Of a DNA stretch of 64,000 bases, positions 10,093 to 18,662 are shown piece after piece (within the stretch, counting starts at the first letter, position 1; every line of letters starts with the position of its first letter). Origin of the DNA: Pseudomonas antarctica. GTDB taxonomy: Bacteria > Pseudomonadota > Gammaproteobacteria > Pseudomonadales > Pseudomonadaceae. The notes beneath the pieces are model-generated. The model worked only from the letters and a program-made list of their open reading frames with translations. It ran no database searches and had not been told where the DNA came from. The DNA lies in NCBI RefSeq assembly GCF_900624995.1, contig NZ_UYXQ01000010.1:51598-115597 (forward strand). Direction: 5' to 3'. The position numbers were made by a program, and so were the translations under genes.

Positions 10093-10211
10093 TGTGGGAG
10101 CAGACCTATGTGGGAGCTGGCTTGCCTGCGATGCAGACACCTCGGTCTTCCAGTTAGACCGAGCTGATGCTATCGCAGGCAAGCCAGCTCCCACACAAGC
10201 CCGCTCCCACA
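10093..10211. repeat. Compound REP cluster (three to four REP units)
   Basis: An inner inverted pair (GTGGGAGCTGGCTTGCCTGC / GCAGGCAAGCCAGCTCCCAC, about 10109-10194) is flanked by extra half-units: ATGTGGGAGCAG to the left and CAAGCCCGCTCCCACA to the right. The right one belongs to the second REP subtype. It fills most of the gap between the GTPase gene and the yjiX-like gene. Confidence 0.85.
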
Positions 10212-10240
10212 GGGGATCACCACACGCCCAACTTACCGGG

Positions 10241-10438
10241 CTAGCAGCACTTAGGCCCACCCTTGCCACCGTAACGGGCTTCCTGGCGTTCCCGGAAGAA
10301 CGCCTTGTAGTCCATCACCGGTTTGTCCGGGTGTTTGGTTTGCATATGCTCGACGTAAGTGTCGTAGTCGGGCATACCGACCATCAGGCGTGCGGCCTGA
10401 CCGAGGTATTTACCGAGGCGACTGATGTCATTGAACAT
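10241..10438 (-). CDS. YbdD/YjiX-family small protein (CstA partner)
   Basis: This 65-residue cytoplasmic protein starts [16 protein letters not shown] and ends in GGKGGPKCC, as the YbdD/YjiX (DUF466) family does. The family is found immediately downstream of cstA-type pyruvate/peptide transporters, as here, with 15 bases between the cstA stop and this start. Its precise role is not settled; it is needed for transport activity in some systems. Co-transcription with cstA is very likely. Confidence 0.9.
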   Translation of the reverse strand: MFNDISRLGKYLGQAARLMVGMPDYDTYVEHMQTKHPDKPVMDYKAFFRERQEARYGGKGGPKCC

Positions 10439-10453
10439 GCTTGCAATCCTCGA

Positions 10454-12520
10454 TTACGCGTCCGGAACAGCCTGGAACGGGGCTTCTTTATCCGTACGTT
10501 CTTTGTTGCCCCAGGCGGCGACGCCGACCTTGAGCGCATAGAACAGGATGCTGAACACCACGAACAGGAACAGCGCCGTCAGCGTTGCGTTGGTGTAGGC
10601 GTTCCAGATCACATGCTGCATCTGGTCGATGTTCTTGGCCGGCGCGAGGATCTGGCCGTTGGCCAGGGCATCGCTGTACTTCTTGGCCAACGACAGGAAG
10701 CCGATCGCCGGGTTGGCGTCGAACAGCTTGATGAAGCCTGCGGTGGTGGTGCAGATCAGCAGCCAAACCGCCGGTAGCATAGTCACCCAGATGTAGCGCT
10801 GGCGCTTCATTTTGATCAGCACAACGGTGGCGAGCATCAGCGCGATACCGGCGAGCATCTGGTTGGAGATACCGAACAGCGGCCACAAGGTGTTGATACC
10901 GCCCAAGGGGTCGATCACGCCTTGGTACAGCAGGTAACCCCACATCGCCACACAACCTGCGGTCGCAATCAGGTTGGCGGTCCAGGACTCGGTACGTTTG
11001 AGCGACGGCACGAAGGAGCCGAGCAAGTCTTGCAACATGAACCGGCCGGCACGGGTACCGGCGTCGACCGCCGTCAGGATGAACAGCGCTTCAAACAGGA
11101 TCGCGAAGTGGTACCAGAACGCCATGGTGTTTTCACCCGGCAGCACACTGTGCAGGATCTGCGCGATACCCACCGCCAAGGTCGGCGCACCGCCGGCGCG
11201 CGCCAGGATGGTGGTTTCGCCGATGTCATGGGCCACGGCTTGCAGCGCTTCCGGAGTAATTGCAAACCCCCAACTGCTGACGGTTTGCGCCACGGTCATT
11301 ACGTCACCGCCAACCACAGCGGCCGGGCTGTTCATGGCGAAGTACACGCCTGGCTCGATCACCGATGCGGCAACCATCGCCATGATGGCCACGAACGACT
11401 CCATCAGCATCGCGCCGTAACCGATGTAGCGCGAGTTGACTTCGTTATCCAGCAGCTTGGGCGTGGTGCCCGAGGAAATCAGTGCGTGGAAACCCGAGAC
11501 CGCGCCACAGGCAATGGTGATGAACAGGAACGGGAACAAACCGCCCTTCCACACCGGGCCGGTGCCGTCGATGAATTGGGTCAGAGCCGGCATTTTCAGC
11601 TCTGGCATGGTGACCAGGATGCCGATCGCCAGGGCGATGATGGTGCCGATTTTGAGGAAGGTGGAGAGGTAGTCACGCGGCGCCAGGATCAGCCACACCG
11701 GCAGTACCGCGGCGACGAAACCGTAGCCGATCAGCATCCAGGTGATCTGGATGCCAGTGAACGAGAAGGCTTTGGCCCAAAACGGGTCAGCGGCAATCTG
11801 CCCGCCCAGCCAGATCGAACCGAGCAGCAAGAGCACGCCGATGACCGAGATTTCCCCAATGCGGCCCGGGCGGATGTAGCGCATGTACACGCCCATGAAC
11901 ATCGCGATCGGGATGGTCGCCATCACGGTGAAGATGCCCCACGGGCTCTCGGCCAGGGCCTTGACCACGATCAGCGCCAGCACCGCGAGGATGATGATCA
12001 TGATCAGGAAGCAGCCGAACAGCGCGATGGTGCCGGGGATGCGGCCCATCTCTTCGCGAACCATGTCCCCCAAGGAACGGCCGTTACGACGGGTGGACAG
12101 GAACAGGACCATGAAGTCTTGCACCGCACCGGCCAGCACCACGCCGGCAATCAGCCACAGGGTGCCGGGCAGGTAGCCCATTTGCGCCGCCAATACCGGA
12201 CCGACCAGCGGGCCTGCACCGGCAATCGCCGCAAAGTGGTGACCAAAAAGGATGTGTTTGTTGGTCGGCACATAGTCCAGACCGTCATTATTGAGCACGG
12301 CGGGGGTGGCCCGCCGTGGATCAAGTTGCATCACGTTGTTAGCGATGAACAGACTGTAGTAACGGTACGCAACCAGGTAGATGGCCACCGCAGCGACCAC
12401 AATCCACAAGGCGTTGATCGCCTCGCCGCGGCGCAAGGCCACTACGCCCAGGGCGCACGCGCCTACGATTGCCAGCACCAGCCAGGGTAGGTGGCGTAGC
12501 AGGCTATTATTATTTTTCAT
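10454..12520 (-). CDS. cstA: Carbon starvation protein CstA family transporter
   Basis: This 688-residue inner membrane protein has about 16-18 hydrophobic segments. CstA family members take up pyruvate or peptides under nutrient limitation. Family motifs include FGHHFAAIAGAGPLVGPVLAAQMG and HALISSGTTPKLL. I start at ATG 12520; the longer frame beginning at GTG 12592 adds 24 non-membrane residues. The A-rich sequence over the start codon contains AATAATAA, a candidate Hfq/Crc catabolite-repression site (see the separate entry). It is followed by its yjiX-type partner. Confidence 0.95.
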   Translation of the reverse strand: MKNNNSLLRHLPWLVLAIVGACALGVVALRRGEAINALWIVVAAVAIYLVAYRYYSLFIANNVMQLDPRRATPAVLNNDGLDYVPTNKHILFGHHFAAIAGAGPLVGPVLAAQMGYLPGTLWLIAGVVLAGAVQDFMVLFLSTRRNGRSLGDMVREEMGRIPGTIALFGCFLIMIIILAVLALIVVKALAESPWGIFTVMATIPIAMFMGVYMRYIRPGRIGEISVIGVLLLLGSIWLGGQIAADPFWAKAFSFTGIQITWMLIGYGFVAAVLPVWLILAPRDYLSTFLKIGTIIALAIGILVTMPELKMPALTQFIDGTGPVWKGGLFPFLFITIACGAVSGFHALISSGTTPKLLDNEVNSRYIGYGAMLMESFVAIMAMVAASVIEPGVYFAMNSPAAVVGGDVMTVAQTVSSWGFAITPEALQAVAHDIGETTILARAGGAPTLAVGIAQILHSVLPGENTMAFWYHFAILFEALFILTAVDAGTRAGRFMLQDLLGSFVPSLKRTESWTANLIATAGCVAMWGYLLYQGVIDPLGGINTLWPLFGISNQMLAGIALMLATVVLIKMKRQRYIWVTMLPAVWLLICTTTAGFIKLFDANPAIGFLSLAKKYSDALANGQILAPAKNIDQMQHVIWNAYTNATLTALFLFVVFSILFYALKVGVAAWGNKERTDKEAPFQAVPDA
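12507..12517 (-). promoter_or_regulatory. Candidate Hfq/Crc (CA motif) site over the cstA start
   Basis: On the cstA strand codons 2-5 read AAAAATAATAATA, which contains AATAATAA. This fits the AANAANAA motif bound by Hfq-Crc on mRNAs repressed by preferred carbon sources in Pseudomonas. Location across the first codons is typical for such sites. Regulation is inferred, not shown. Confidence 0.45.
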
Positions 12521-12695
12521 TTTTATATTCCAGCCAGGGTGGACAGAAAGGACAGCCAGTCCGAGTTTAGCGCTACTGGCCTTAAAGGCCACCCCCCTAC
12601 GTTGGTCTAGAGCCTTGCAACGCTAAAAAAAAGCAGAAATAAAAGCCGGTTGATCGCTCGCAGCTACAATCCTTCTACCCACAGAGGATTTGAGT

Positions 12696-13064
12696 ATGAG
12701 CGAACAGCCGTCTGATCGACGCCGTTTTCGGCGTATCGCCTTCGATGCACGAACGACCATTACGCAAAACGGCTGGAATTGGCCGGTGCAATTACTGGAT
12801 TTGTCGCTCAAAGGCTTGTTAGTACAACGACCGGATGACTGGCAGGGCAATCGTGCAGAGTCGTTCGGCGTGGATATCCGCCTGGACCCAGAGGCGCGTA
12901 TCAAGATGCAGGTCAGGCTGGCCCATGATGATCATGGGCAGTTGGGGTTTGTGTGCGAGCACATCGACTTGGAGTCGATCAGCCATCTAAAGCGTCTGAT
13001 CGAACTGAATTTGGGCGACGAGGAAGAATTGCACCGCGAGTTGGCGGCATTGCTGGAAATCTAA
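12696..13064 (+). CDS. PilZ-domain c-di-GMP receptor, PA4608-like
   Basis: This single-domain protein of 122 residues carries both PilZ signatures: the RxxxR motif in DRRRFRR (residues 7-13) and DLSLKG (35-40, the [D/N]xSxxG motif). It is the length of the structurally known P. aeruginosa PA4608, a free-standing c-di-GMP binder, and lies in the same cstA-radA interval. I start at ATG 12696, after a weak GAG, and not at GTG 12690. The output partner is unknown. Proximity to morA (5 kb) suggests, but does not prove, a local c-di-GMP link. Confidence 0.92.
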   Translation: MSEQPSDRRRFRRIAFDARTTITQNGWNWPVQLLDLSLKGLLVQRPDDWQGNRAESFGVDIRLDPEARIKMQVRLAHDDHGQLGFVCEHIDLESISHLKRLIELNLGDEEELHRELAALLEI

Positions 13065-13084
13065 CAGCCAACACAAATCAAACG

Positions 13085-13110
13085 GTGGGAGCTGGCTTGC
13101 CTGCTCCCAC
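13085..13110. repeat. Single compact REP palindrome
   Basis: GTGGGAGCTGGCTTGCCTGCTCCCAC is a solo hairpin between the convergent PilZ and radA genes. It resembles a REPIN whose spacer has been lost. Confidence 0.75.
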
Positions 13111-13132
13111 ATTGGTTTTGCAGGGTTGCTTA

Positions 13133-14500
13133 TTATTCGAAAAGTGCATCCAGCGCCTGCTCCAGGCGGGTTACACCGATCACCTTCAACCCTGCCGGCA
13201 TTTCTTTCGGCGCATTGCCCTTGGGCACAATCGCACGTTTGAAACCGTGCTTGGCGGCTTCCTTCAAGCGCTCCTGACCACTGGGCACCGGGCGCACCTC
13301 GCCCGACAAGCCCACCTCACCAAACACCAGCAGATCGTGTGGCAGCGGTTTATTGCGCAGGCTGGACATCACCGCCGCCATCAGTGCCAAGTCAGACGCG
13401 GTTTCCAGCACCTTGACCCCGCCGACCACGTTGAGGAACACGTCCTGGTCGTGAGTGGGAATGCCGCCGTGACGGTGCAATACCGCGAGCAGCATCGCCA
13501 GGCGGTTCTGATCCAGGCCGAGAGTGACCCGGCGCGGGTTGGCCAAGTGGCTGTCATCCACCAGTGCTTGCACTTCCACCAGCATCGGCCGGGTGCCTTC
13601 CCACGTCGCCATCACCACACTGCCCGGGACTTCTTCTTGGGCGCGCGTGAGAAAAATTGCCGAAGGGTTAGAGACTTCTTTTAGCCCACGGTCGGTCATG
13701 GCGAACACACCCAGTTCGTTGACCGCGCCGAAGCGGTTCTTCACCGCCCGCAGCAAGCGCAAGCGGCCATCGGATTCGCCTTCGAAATACAACACGGTGT
13801 CGACCATGTGCTCAAGCACCCGTGGCCCGGCCAGCGCGCCCTCTTTGGTCACGTGGCCGACCAGGAAGATCGCCGTGCCGCTCTGCTTGGCATACCGCAC
13901 CAGCAGTGCCGCACTTTCGCGCACCTGGGAGACGCCGCCGGGTGCCGATTGCAGTTGCTCGGTGAAAATCGTCTGGATCGAGTCGATCACCATGACCTTG
14001 GGCTTTTCGATACGCGCGGTGGCGATGATGCTTTCGATGCAGGTTTCGGTCATCACCCGCAGTTGGTCCTGGGGCAACCCCAGGCGACGGGCACGCATGG
14101 CCACTTGTTGCTGGGATTCTTCGCCGGTGACGTACAGCGCCGGCATGCGGCTGGCAATGCTGCACAGGGTTTGCAGCAGGATGGTCGATTTACCGATGCC
14201 GGGGTCGCCGCCGATCAACACCACAGAGCCGTCCACCAAGCCGCCGCCGAGCACGCGGTCCAGCTCGCCGGACGCGGTGGAAAAACGTGGGATTTCTTCG
14301 ACGCTGACTTCGGCCAGGGTCTTGATCTGCGCCTGTTGCCCAGTCCAGCCAGCGCGGCCAGTGGGGGCCGCAGCGCCGCCGCTTTCGATCATGGTTTCAG
14401 TCAGGGTGTTCCACGCGCCGCACTCGGTGCATTGGCCGGCCCACTTGGGAAAGGTCGCGCCGCACTCGGTGCAGCCGTACATGCGCTTGGCCTTTGCCAT
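13133..14500 (-). CDS. radA: DNA repair/recombination protein RadA (Sms)
   Basis: RadA is a RecA-like ATPase and hexameric helicase that processes branched recombination intermediates. The 455 residues show a C4 zinc finger at C10, C13, C24 and C27 (CTECG…CTECG), Walker A GGDPGIGKST near 100, the RadA-specific KNRFG motif around 255, and a C-terminal Lon-like domain (LPHDLLVFGEVGLSGEVR). The length is normal. It starts at ATG 14500, after GGAGG-like sequence (TTGGAGG) just upstream, and is transcribed alone towards the PilZ gene. Confidence 0.97.
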   Translation of the reverse strand: MAKAKRMYGCTECGATFPKWAGQCTECGAWNTLTETMIESGGAAAPTGRAGWTGQQAQIKTLAEVSVEEIPRFSTASGELDRVLGGGLVDGSVVLIGGDPGIGKSTILLQTLCSIASRMPALYVTGEESQQQVAMRARRLGLPQDQLRVMTETCIESIIATARIEKPKVMVIDSIQTIFTEQLQSAPGGVSQVRESAALLVRYAKQSGTAIFLVGHVTKEGALAGPRVLEHMVDTVLYFEGESDGRLRLLRAVKNRFGAVNELGVFAMTDRGLKEVSNPSAIFLTRAQEEVPGSVVMATWEGTRPMLVEVQALVDDSHLANPRRVTLGLDQNRLAMLLAVLHRHGGIPTHDQDVFLNVVGGVKVLETASDLALMAAVMSSLRNKPLPHDLLVFGEVGLSGEVRPVPSGQERLKEAAKHGFKRAIVPKGNAPKEMPAGLKVIGVTRLEQALDALFE

Positions 14501-14535
14501 TTGAGAACCTCCAACTAAAAAACCGCGATGATAGC

Positions 14536-15075
14536 TCAGCGCGGTGCCGGGGTCCGAATTTCACCACTGGCTAATCGTGAAGCACTGTTGCCGATCGGGT
14601 CTTCGGCGTTGAGGTCGGCGCCTTTGGCGCTGAGTTCATCGAGCAGTTCGACACGCTTGAACAACCCCGCGTACATGGCCGCCGTCTGCCCGGCGCCGTT
14701 GCGCTGGTCGGGGTTGCAGTCGGTAGCGAGCAGGCGCTGGGCAATGTTCAACTCGCCTTTGAAGATCGCGCCCATCAGCGCGGTATTGCCGCGTTTGTCC
14801 TGCACACAGGCGTCGGCGCCGGCGCTGAGCAAGCGCTCCACGAAGGCCCCCTGGCCGTGATAGGCGGCGAGGATCAGCGCGGTGTAGCCCTTGTCGTCCT
14901 GGGTGTTGAGGCTGTAGCCGGACTCGATGAAGGTGTTGAGCATGTCGATATCGCCACGGCGGGCGGCGTCGAAATAGTAGTCCTGCAACTGCGCCTTGAG
15001 CGCCACGGGGTCGGGCGACTCGGCATGAGCGACAAAGGCCAGCATCGCCATCAGTAAACCAATCGATATACGCAT
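14536..15075 (-). CDS. ankB: Ankyrin-repeat protein AnkB, periplasmic partner of KatB
   Basis: The 179-residue protein has a signal peptide (MRISIGLLMAMLAFVAHAES) and about four ankyrin repeats, e.g. DDKGYTALILAAYHGQ, DKRGNTALMGAIFKG and NGAGQTAAMYAG. In P. aeruginosa katB is followed by ankB, and AnkB is needed for full KatB activity and peroxide resistance. Here ankB begins 60 bases downstream of katB on the same strand. I use ATG 15075 and not the in-frame ATG at 15129, because the signal peptide begins there. Confidence 0.92.
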   Translation of the reverse strand: MRISIGLLMAMLAFVAHAESPDPVALKAQLQDYYFDAARRGDIDMLNTFIESGYSLNTQDDKGYTALILAAYHGQGAFVERLLSAGADACVQDKRGNTALMGAIFKGELNIAQRLLATDCNPDQRNGAGQTAAMYAGLFKRVELLDELSAKGADLNAEDPIGNSASRLASGEIRTPAPR

Positions 15076-15135
15076 GGGGCGTCTCCTGCCAGGGGTCGAC
15101 GCCCATGCCAGGGCGCCGACCGGTATCAACGTCAG

Positions 15136-16677
15136 TCAGTCAGTCAGTTTGTCTGCCAACGCTTTCACGCGCGCCAAATCACCCTTGGCGACCTTGGTCA
15201 CGCCGGTGCCGTACTCCGGGTCCGCCTTGTAGAGGAACGACAGGATGATGTGCTTGCTCTCATCGTCGGTGGTGGCCAGCGAGCCACCGAAGTTGTCGAT
15301 CAAGTCCTGGCGCTCTTTCTTGTTGTAGGAGCGGTACAAGTCACCGGCCTGCTTGAAGTTCTGCTCACGCTGGATCTTCGCCTGCTGGGTGCTGCCCGAC
15401 AGCGCCGACTGGCTATAGCGTGCGGTTTGCGGCTCTTCGCGCGGCAACAGACGGCTTGGCTGGTAGTTCACGCCGGTGCTGGTTTTGCCGACGTTCATCG
15501 CGCCGTCCTGGTTACCGTTGTTGACGGTGACACGGGGGGCGTTGATCGGCAGTTGCAAGGCGTTCGGCCCCAGGCGGTACATCTGCGTGTCGGCGTAGGA
15601 GAACACCCGGCCTTGCAGCAGGCGGTCTTCCGACGGCTCGATGCCCGGCACCACGTTGGCGGGTGCCATGGCGACTTGTTCGGTTTCCTGGAAAACATTC
15701 GCCGGGTTGCGGTTCAACACCATCTGCCCGACTTTACGCTCCGGTACGTTCGGCCAGATCTTCGTGGCGTCCAGCGGGTCGAAATCGAACGTGGTCAAGT
15801 CCTCAGGCTTGAGCACTTGCACGTACAGGTCCCACTTGGGGAAGTCGCCCTTGTTGATGTGGGTAACCAAGTCATTGGTCATGTGGCTGTAGTCACGCCC
15901 CTGCACGTCGATCACTTGCTTGGGGTCGAGGTTCTTGATGCCTTGCAAGCTCTTCCAGTGGAACTTGACGTAGTGCACGTCGCCCTTGGCGTTAATCAAC
16001 TTGTAGGCATGTACGCCGTTGCCGTCCATCTCCCGATAACTGGCCGGAGTGCCAGAGTCGGAGTACAACTCGGTCAGCGTGCGAGTGGACTCTGGTACAT
16101 GGGAGAAGAAGTCGAAACGGCGAGAGTCGTCGTCCAAGTTGGTGCGTGGGTCGGGCTTGAACGCATGAACCATGTCAGGGAACTTGATGGCGTCGCGGAT
16201 AAAGAACGTCGGGAAGTTATTGCCGACCAAGTCCCAGTTGCCGTCGGCGGTATAGAACTTGGTGGCGAAGCCACGTGGGTCACGCAGGGTTTCCGGGGAA
16301 TGGTTGCCGTGAACCACGGCTGAGAAGCGCACGAACACTGGGGTGGCCTCGCCAGCGGCGAAAACCTTGGCCTTGGTCAAGTCGCTAAGGTTGTCGGTGA
16401 CGGTAAAGGTGCCGTGGGCGCCAGTGCCACGGGCGTGGACCACACGCTCGGGGATGCGCTCTCGGTCGAAACGCTGCAGCTTTTGGATCAGTTGCACGTC
16501 TTGCAGCAGCACCGGGCCGTTGGCGCCGGCGGTTTGCGAGTTCTGGTTGTCACCAACGACGGCGCCGTTATCGCGGGTCAGGTTGGCGGCGTGTACGGAC
16601 AGCGAAAGCAGGCTGGCGCTCGCCAGTATCAGCGCATGTCGCGCGATAACCGGGCCGCGCTGCATTGGATTCTTCAT
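15136..16677 (-). CDS. katB: Secreted/periplasmic monofunctional haem catalase KatB
   Basis: The enzyme dismutates hydrogen peroxide. The 513 residues begin with a Sec signal peptide (ALILASASLLSLSVHA). They contain the catalytic His region RVVHARGTGAHG, the distal Asn region DLVGNNFPTFF and the proximal haem-ligand Tyr region FSYADTQMYRLG. This is a small-subunit catalase by length. The signal peptide and downstream ankB identify the katB type. AGAGGAA lies 6-8 bases before the ATG. OxyR control is known for katB in P. aeruginosa; only partial ATAG half-sites are visible upstream (near 16760-16795). Confidence 0.95.
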   Translation of the reverse strand: MKNPMQRGPVIARHALILASASLLSLSVHAANLTRDNGAVVGDNQNSQTAGANGPVLLQDVQLIQKLQRFDRERIPERVVHARGTGAHGTFTVTDNLSDLTKAKVFAAGEATPVFVRFSAVVHGNHSPETLRDPRGFATKFYTADGNWDLVGNNFPTFFIRDAIKFPDMVHAFKPDPRTNLDDDSRRFDFFSHVPESTRTLTELYSDSGTPASYREMDGNGVHAYKLINAKGDVHYVKFHWKSLQGIKNLDPKQVIDVQGRDYSHMTNDLVTHINKGDFPKWDLYVQVLKPEDLTTFDFDPLDATKIWPNVPERKVGQMVLNRNPANVFQETEQVAMAPANVVPGIEPSEDRLLQGRVFSYADTQMYRLGPNALQLPINAPRVTVNNGNQDGAMNVGKTSTGVNYQPSRLLPREEPQTARYSQSALSGSTQQAKIQREQNFKQAGDLYRSYNKKERQDLIDNFGGSLATTDDESKHIILSFLYKADPEYGTGVTKVAKGDLARVKALADKLTD

Positions 16678-16964
16678 CGAGGGTTCCTCTGGTTTTTTTA
16701 GCGCACATTCAGTTGTGCTTGCCAGAGGCTAGTGACCCGCGAGTCAGAAGATAAATAGAAAAACACCACCAGGTCGATTGAGAAAATAGTGTGGTAACCC
16801 ACTGAAATGGCGAGTAATCCGCGCGCGAATAGTGGCAATGTGCAAACTATTTGCGATTTAATGTGTCGATAAAAATTGACAGTGTTAAAGGTTGTGTCGC
16901 GCAAGCCTTCTGCGACTGACTTACACTGACCTCCACCCTTCTCATCTGTAACAAGGAATAACCT

Positions 16965-17381
16965 ATGGGCGTGATCAGTGAGTTCAAGGCCTTCGCGGTC
17001 AAAGGCAATGTGGTCGATATGGCCGTCGGTATCATCATCGGCGCCGCCTTCGGCAAGATTGTTTCCTCATTTGTAGGCGACGTGGTGATGCCACCTATCG
17101 GTCTGCTGATCGGCGGCGTGGACTTTGCGGACCTGGCGATAACGCTCAAGGCAGCGCAGGGCGATCTACCCGCCGTTGTCCTGGCGTACGGCAAGTTCAT
17201 CCAGAGCGTGATCGACTTCGTGATCGTGGCCTTTGCAATCTTCATGGGCGTGAAGGCAATCAACCGCCTGAAGCGCGAAGAGGCTGTGGCACCCAGCTTG
17301 CCGCCGACTCCGACCAAAGAAGAGGTGTTGCTGGGCGAGATCCGTGATCTGCTCAAGGCACAGAACAACAAGCCGCTTTAA
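16965..17381 (+). CDS. mscL: Large-conductance mechanosensitive channel MscL
   Basis: This pentameric inner membrane channel opens on hypo-osmotic shock. The 138 residues have the family N-terminus ([20 protein letters not shown]), two transmembrane helices (about 15-45 and 70-100) and a C-terminal helical bundle ([13 protein letters not shown]). AAGGA lies 7-8 bases upstream of ATG 16965. It is followed by a strong terminator shared with the convergent fpr gene. Confidence 0.97.
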   Translation: MGVISEFKAFAVKGNVVDMAVGIIIGAAFGKIVSSFVGDVVMPPIGLLIGGVDFADLAITLKAAQGDLPAVVLAYGKFIQSVIDFVIVAFAIFMGVKAINRLKREEAVAPSLPPTPTKEEVLLGEIRDLLKAQNNKPL

Positions 17382-17401
17382 ACAACACGGTTTTGCAAGA
17401 C

Positions 17402-17430
17402 AGGCGCCTATTGCAGGCGCCTTTTTTATT
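17402..17430 (+). terminator. Rho-independent terminator of mscL
   Basis: GCGCCT-ATTGC-AGGCGC hairpin (17404-17420) followed by a T-run, directly after mscL and overlapping the end of the convergent fpr gene. Confidence 0.88.
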
Positions 17431-18205
17431 ACCAGTAATTTTCCACTGCCACCTGACCAGGACGCCGGCTCAGGCTCAACTGCATGTCGCGCTGCTTGAG
17501 CAATTGGCGTGTGTCATCGACCATCTGCGGGTTGCCGCAAATCAGCACGCGGGAGTGTTCCGGGGTCAGCGCAGCGCCGGCAACGCGCTCCAGCTCGCCA
17601 TTCTCGATCAACGTAGTGATACGCCCATTCAACGCGCCGGGGTGCTGCTCCCGTGTAACGGTGGGGATATAAATGAGTTTGTGAGCGTATTCAGCCAGAT
17701 ACTCGCGCGCTCCCAGTTCCTTGATCAGCGACTGGTAGGCCAGTTCCTTGGCCTCGCGCGCGCTGTACACCAGAACAATGCGCTCGAATTTTTCCCACAC
17801 TTCGAAGTCCTGCAAGATCGACAGGAACGGCGCTACTCCGGTCCCCGTGCCCAGCAACCACAGATCGCGCCCATCCACAAAACGGTTCAGGGTCAGGAAG
17901 CCAGTGGCTTGGCGCTCCACCATCAGCGTATCGCCCACCTGCAGGCGGCTCAACTCACTGGTGAATTCGCCACCCGGTACGACAATAGAGAAGAAGTCGA
18001 GATGCTCGTCAAACGGCGAAGACACGATGGAGTAGGCCCGCCATACGGTGCTGCCGTCGGACTTGTTCACGCCCAGGCGCACGAACTGGCCTGCGGTAAA
18101 CCGAAAACCTGGGTCCCGAGTGGTGCGCAGGGTGAACAGGCTAGGGGTCAGCGATTGCACGTCGAGCAAGGTCTGGCGGGTAAATTTCTCAGCACTGGCC
18201 GTCAT
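17429..18205 (-). CDS. fpr: Ferredoxin/flavodoxin-NADP+ reductase
   Basis: The enzyme shuttles electrons between NADPH and ferredoxin or flavodoxin for biosynthesis and oxidative-stress defence. The 258 residues have the FAD motif RAYSIVSSP, the NADP-site GTGTGVAPFLS, CGNPQMVD, and the C-terminal aromatic pair YW typical of bacterial subclass reductases. The length is normal. The start ATG 18205 faces the long AT-rich region upstream of the LuxR-type gene. Pseudomonads have more than one fpr paralogue; this is the mscL-linked one, and the divergent finR regulator typical of fprA is absent. Confidence 0.93.
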   Translation of the reverse strand: MTASAEKFTRQTLLDVQSLTPSLFTLRTTRDPGFRFTAGQFVRLGVNKSDGSTVWRAYSIVSSPFDEHLDFFSIVVPGGEFTSELSRLQVGDTLMVERQATGFLTLNRFVDGRDLWLLGTGTGVAPFLSILQDFEVWEKFERIVLVYSAREAKELAYQSLIKELGAREYLAEYAHKLIYIPTVTREQHPGALNGRITTLIENGELERVAGAALTPEHSRVLICGNPQMVDDTRQLLKQRDMQLSLSRRPGQVAVENYW

Positions 18206-18577
18206 GGGGGGCTCCGTTGAACAGGTGCCCTAGTGTCCCTCAAAGTCACGCGGGGAAACACCGTTGGTTTGTACTGGCATTGGCATTGCGCCACACGGTG
18301 CCGGCCGGGGTGAGCTTAGGGTTTTCCGGTATTTTTAACCTTTGTACCCTGCAGTCTCCCTCAAGCTCAAACTAATCATTTAGCTATTTCACTGCTTACT
18401 TAACGCCATTAGATGAGGAAAGGCATTTAAAACGCCATTAATTTAATATTGCAGACAGAAGACTGAAATCAATCGTACTCTTCAGTCCAGAACAGCCTAT
18501 GTACAGGCAGCGACTCTTTGTACAAATTAGCTAAAATTAAATACGTATAACGAGCAAATTTATTTCACACAAAACAC
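18206..18577. other. AT-rich intergenic region upstream of the LuxR-solo gene
   Basis: This stretch lacks a supportable ORF and from about 18340 is clearly more AT-rich than its surroundings (e.g. TTTAATATTGCAGACAG, AAATTAGCTAAAATTAAATACG). It presumably holds the divergent promoters of fpr and the LuxR gene. AT-richness next to a solo regulator suits silencing by MvaT-type proteins, but that is inference. Confidence 0.5.
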
Positions 18578-18593
18578 GTAGGACTTGTCCTAC
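18578..18593. promoter_or_regulatory. Perfect 7-2-7 dyad, lux-box-like operator
   Basis: GTAGGAC-TT-GTCCTAC is an exact inverted repeat centred ~78 bases upstream of the LuxR-type start codon. Size and symmetry fit a lux-box-like site, so autoregulation by the LuxR protein is the natural hypothesis. Confidence 0.55.
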
Positions 18594-18662
18594 ACTCATT
18601 CCCGTTCCGCATTGGGAGCCAGGACGTCCCCAAGTCACACTAATACTCATGGAGAGTTCCCG

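Noticed and set aside
10922..12490. Plus-strand ORF of 522 codons opposite cstA
   Set aside because: Low-complexity His/Arg/Gln translation antisense to a clear membrane transporter; no start signal.
14536..16677. Split catalase pseudogene
   Set aside because: The ankyrin gene after katB is a normal ankB neighbour, and katB is full length with all active-site motifs.
16740..16800. OxyR site upstream of katB
   Set aside because: Only isolated ATAG half-sites are present; the four-part ATAG-N7-CTAT pattern does not fit well enough to annotate.
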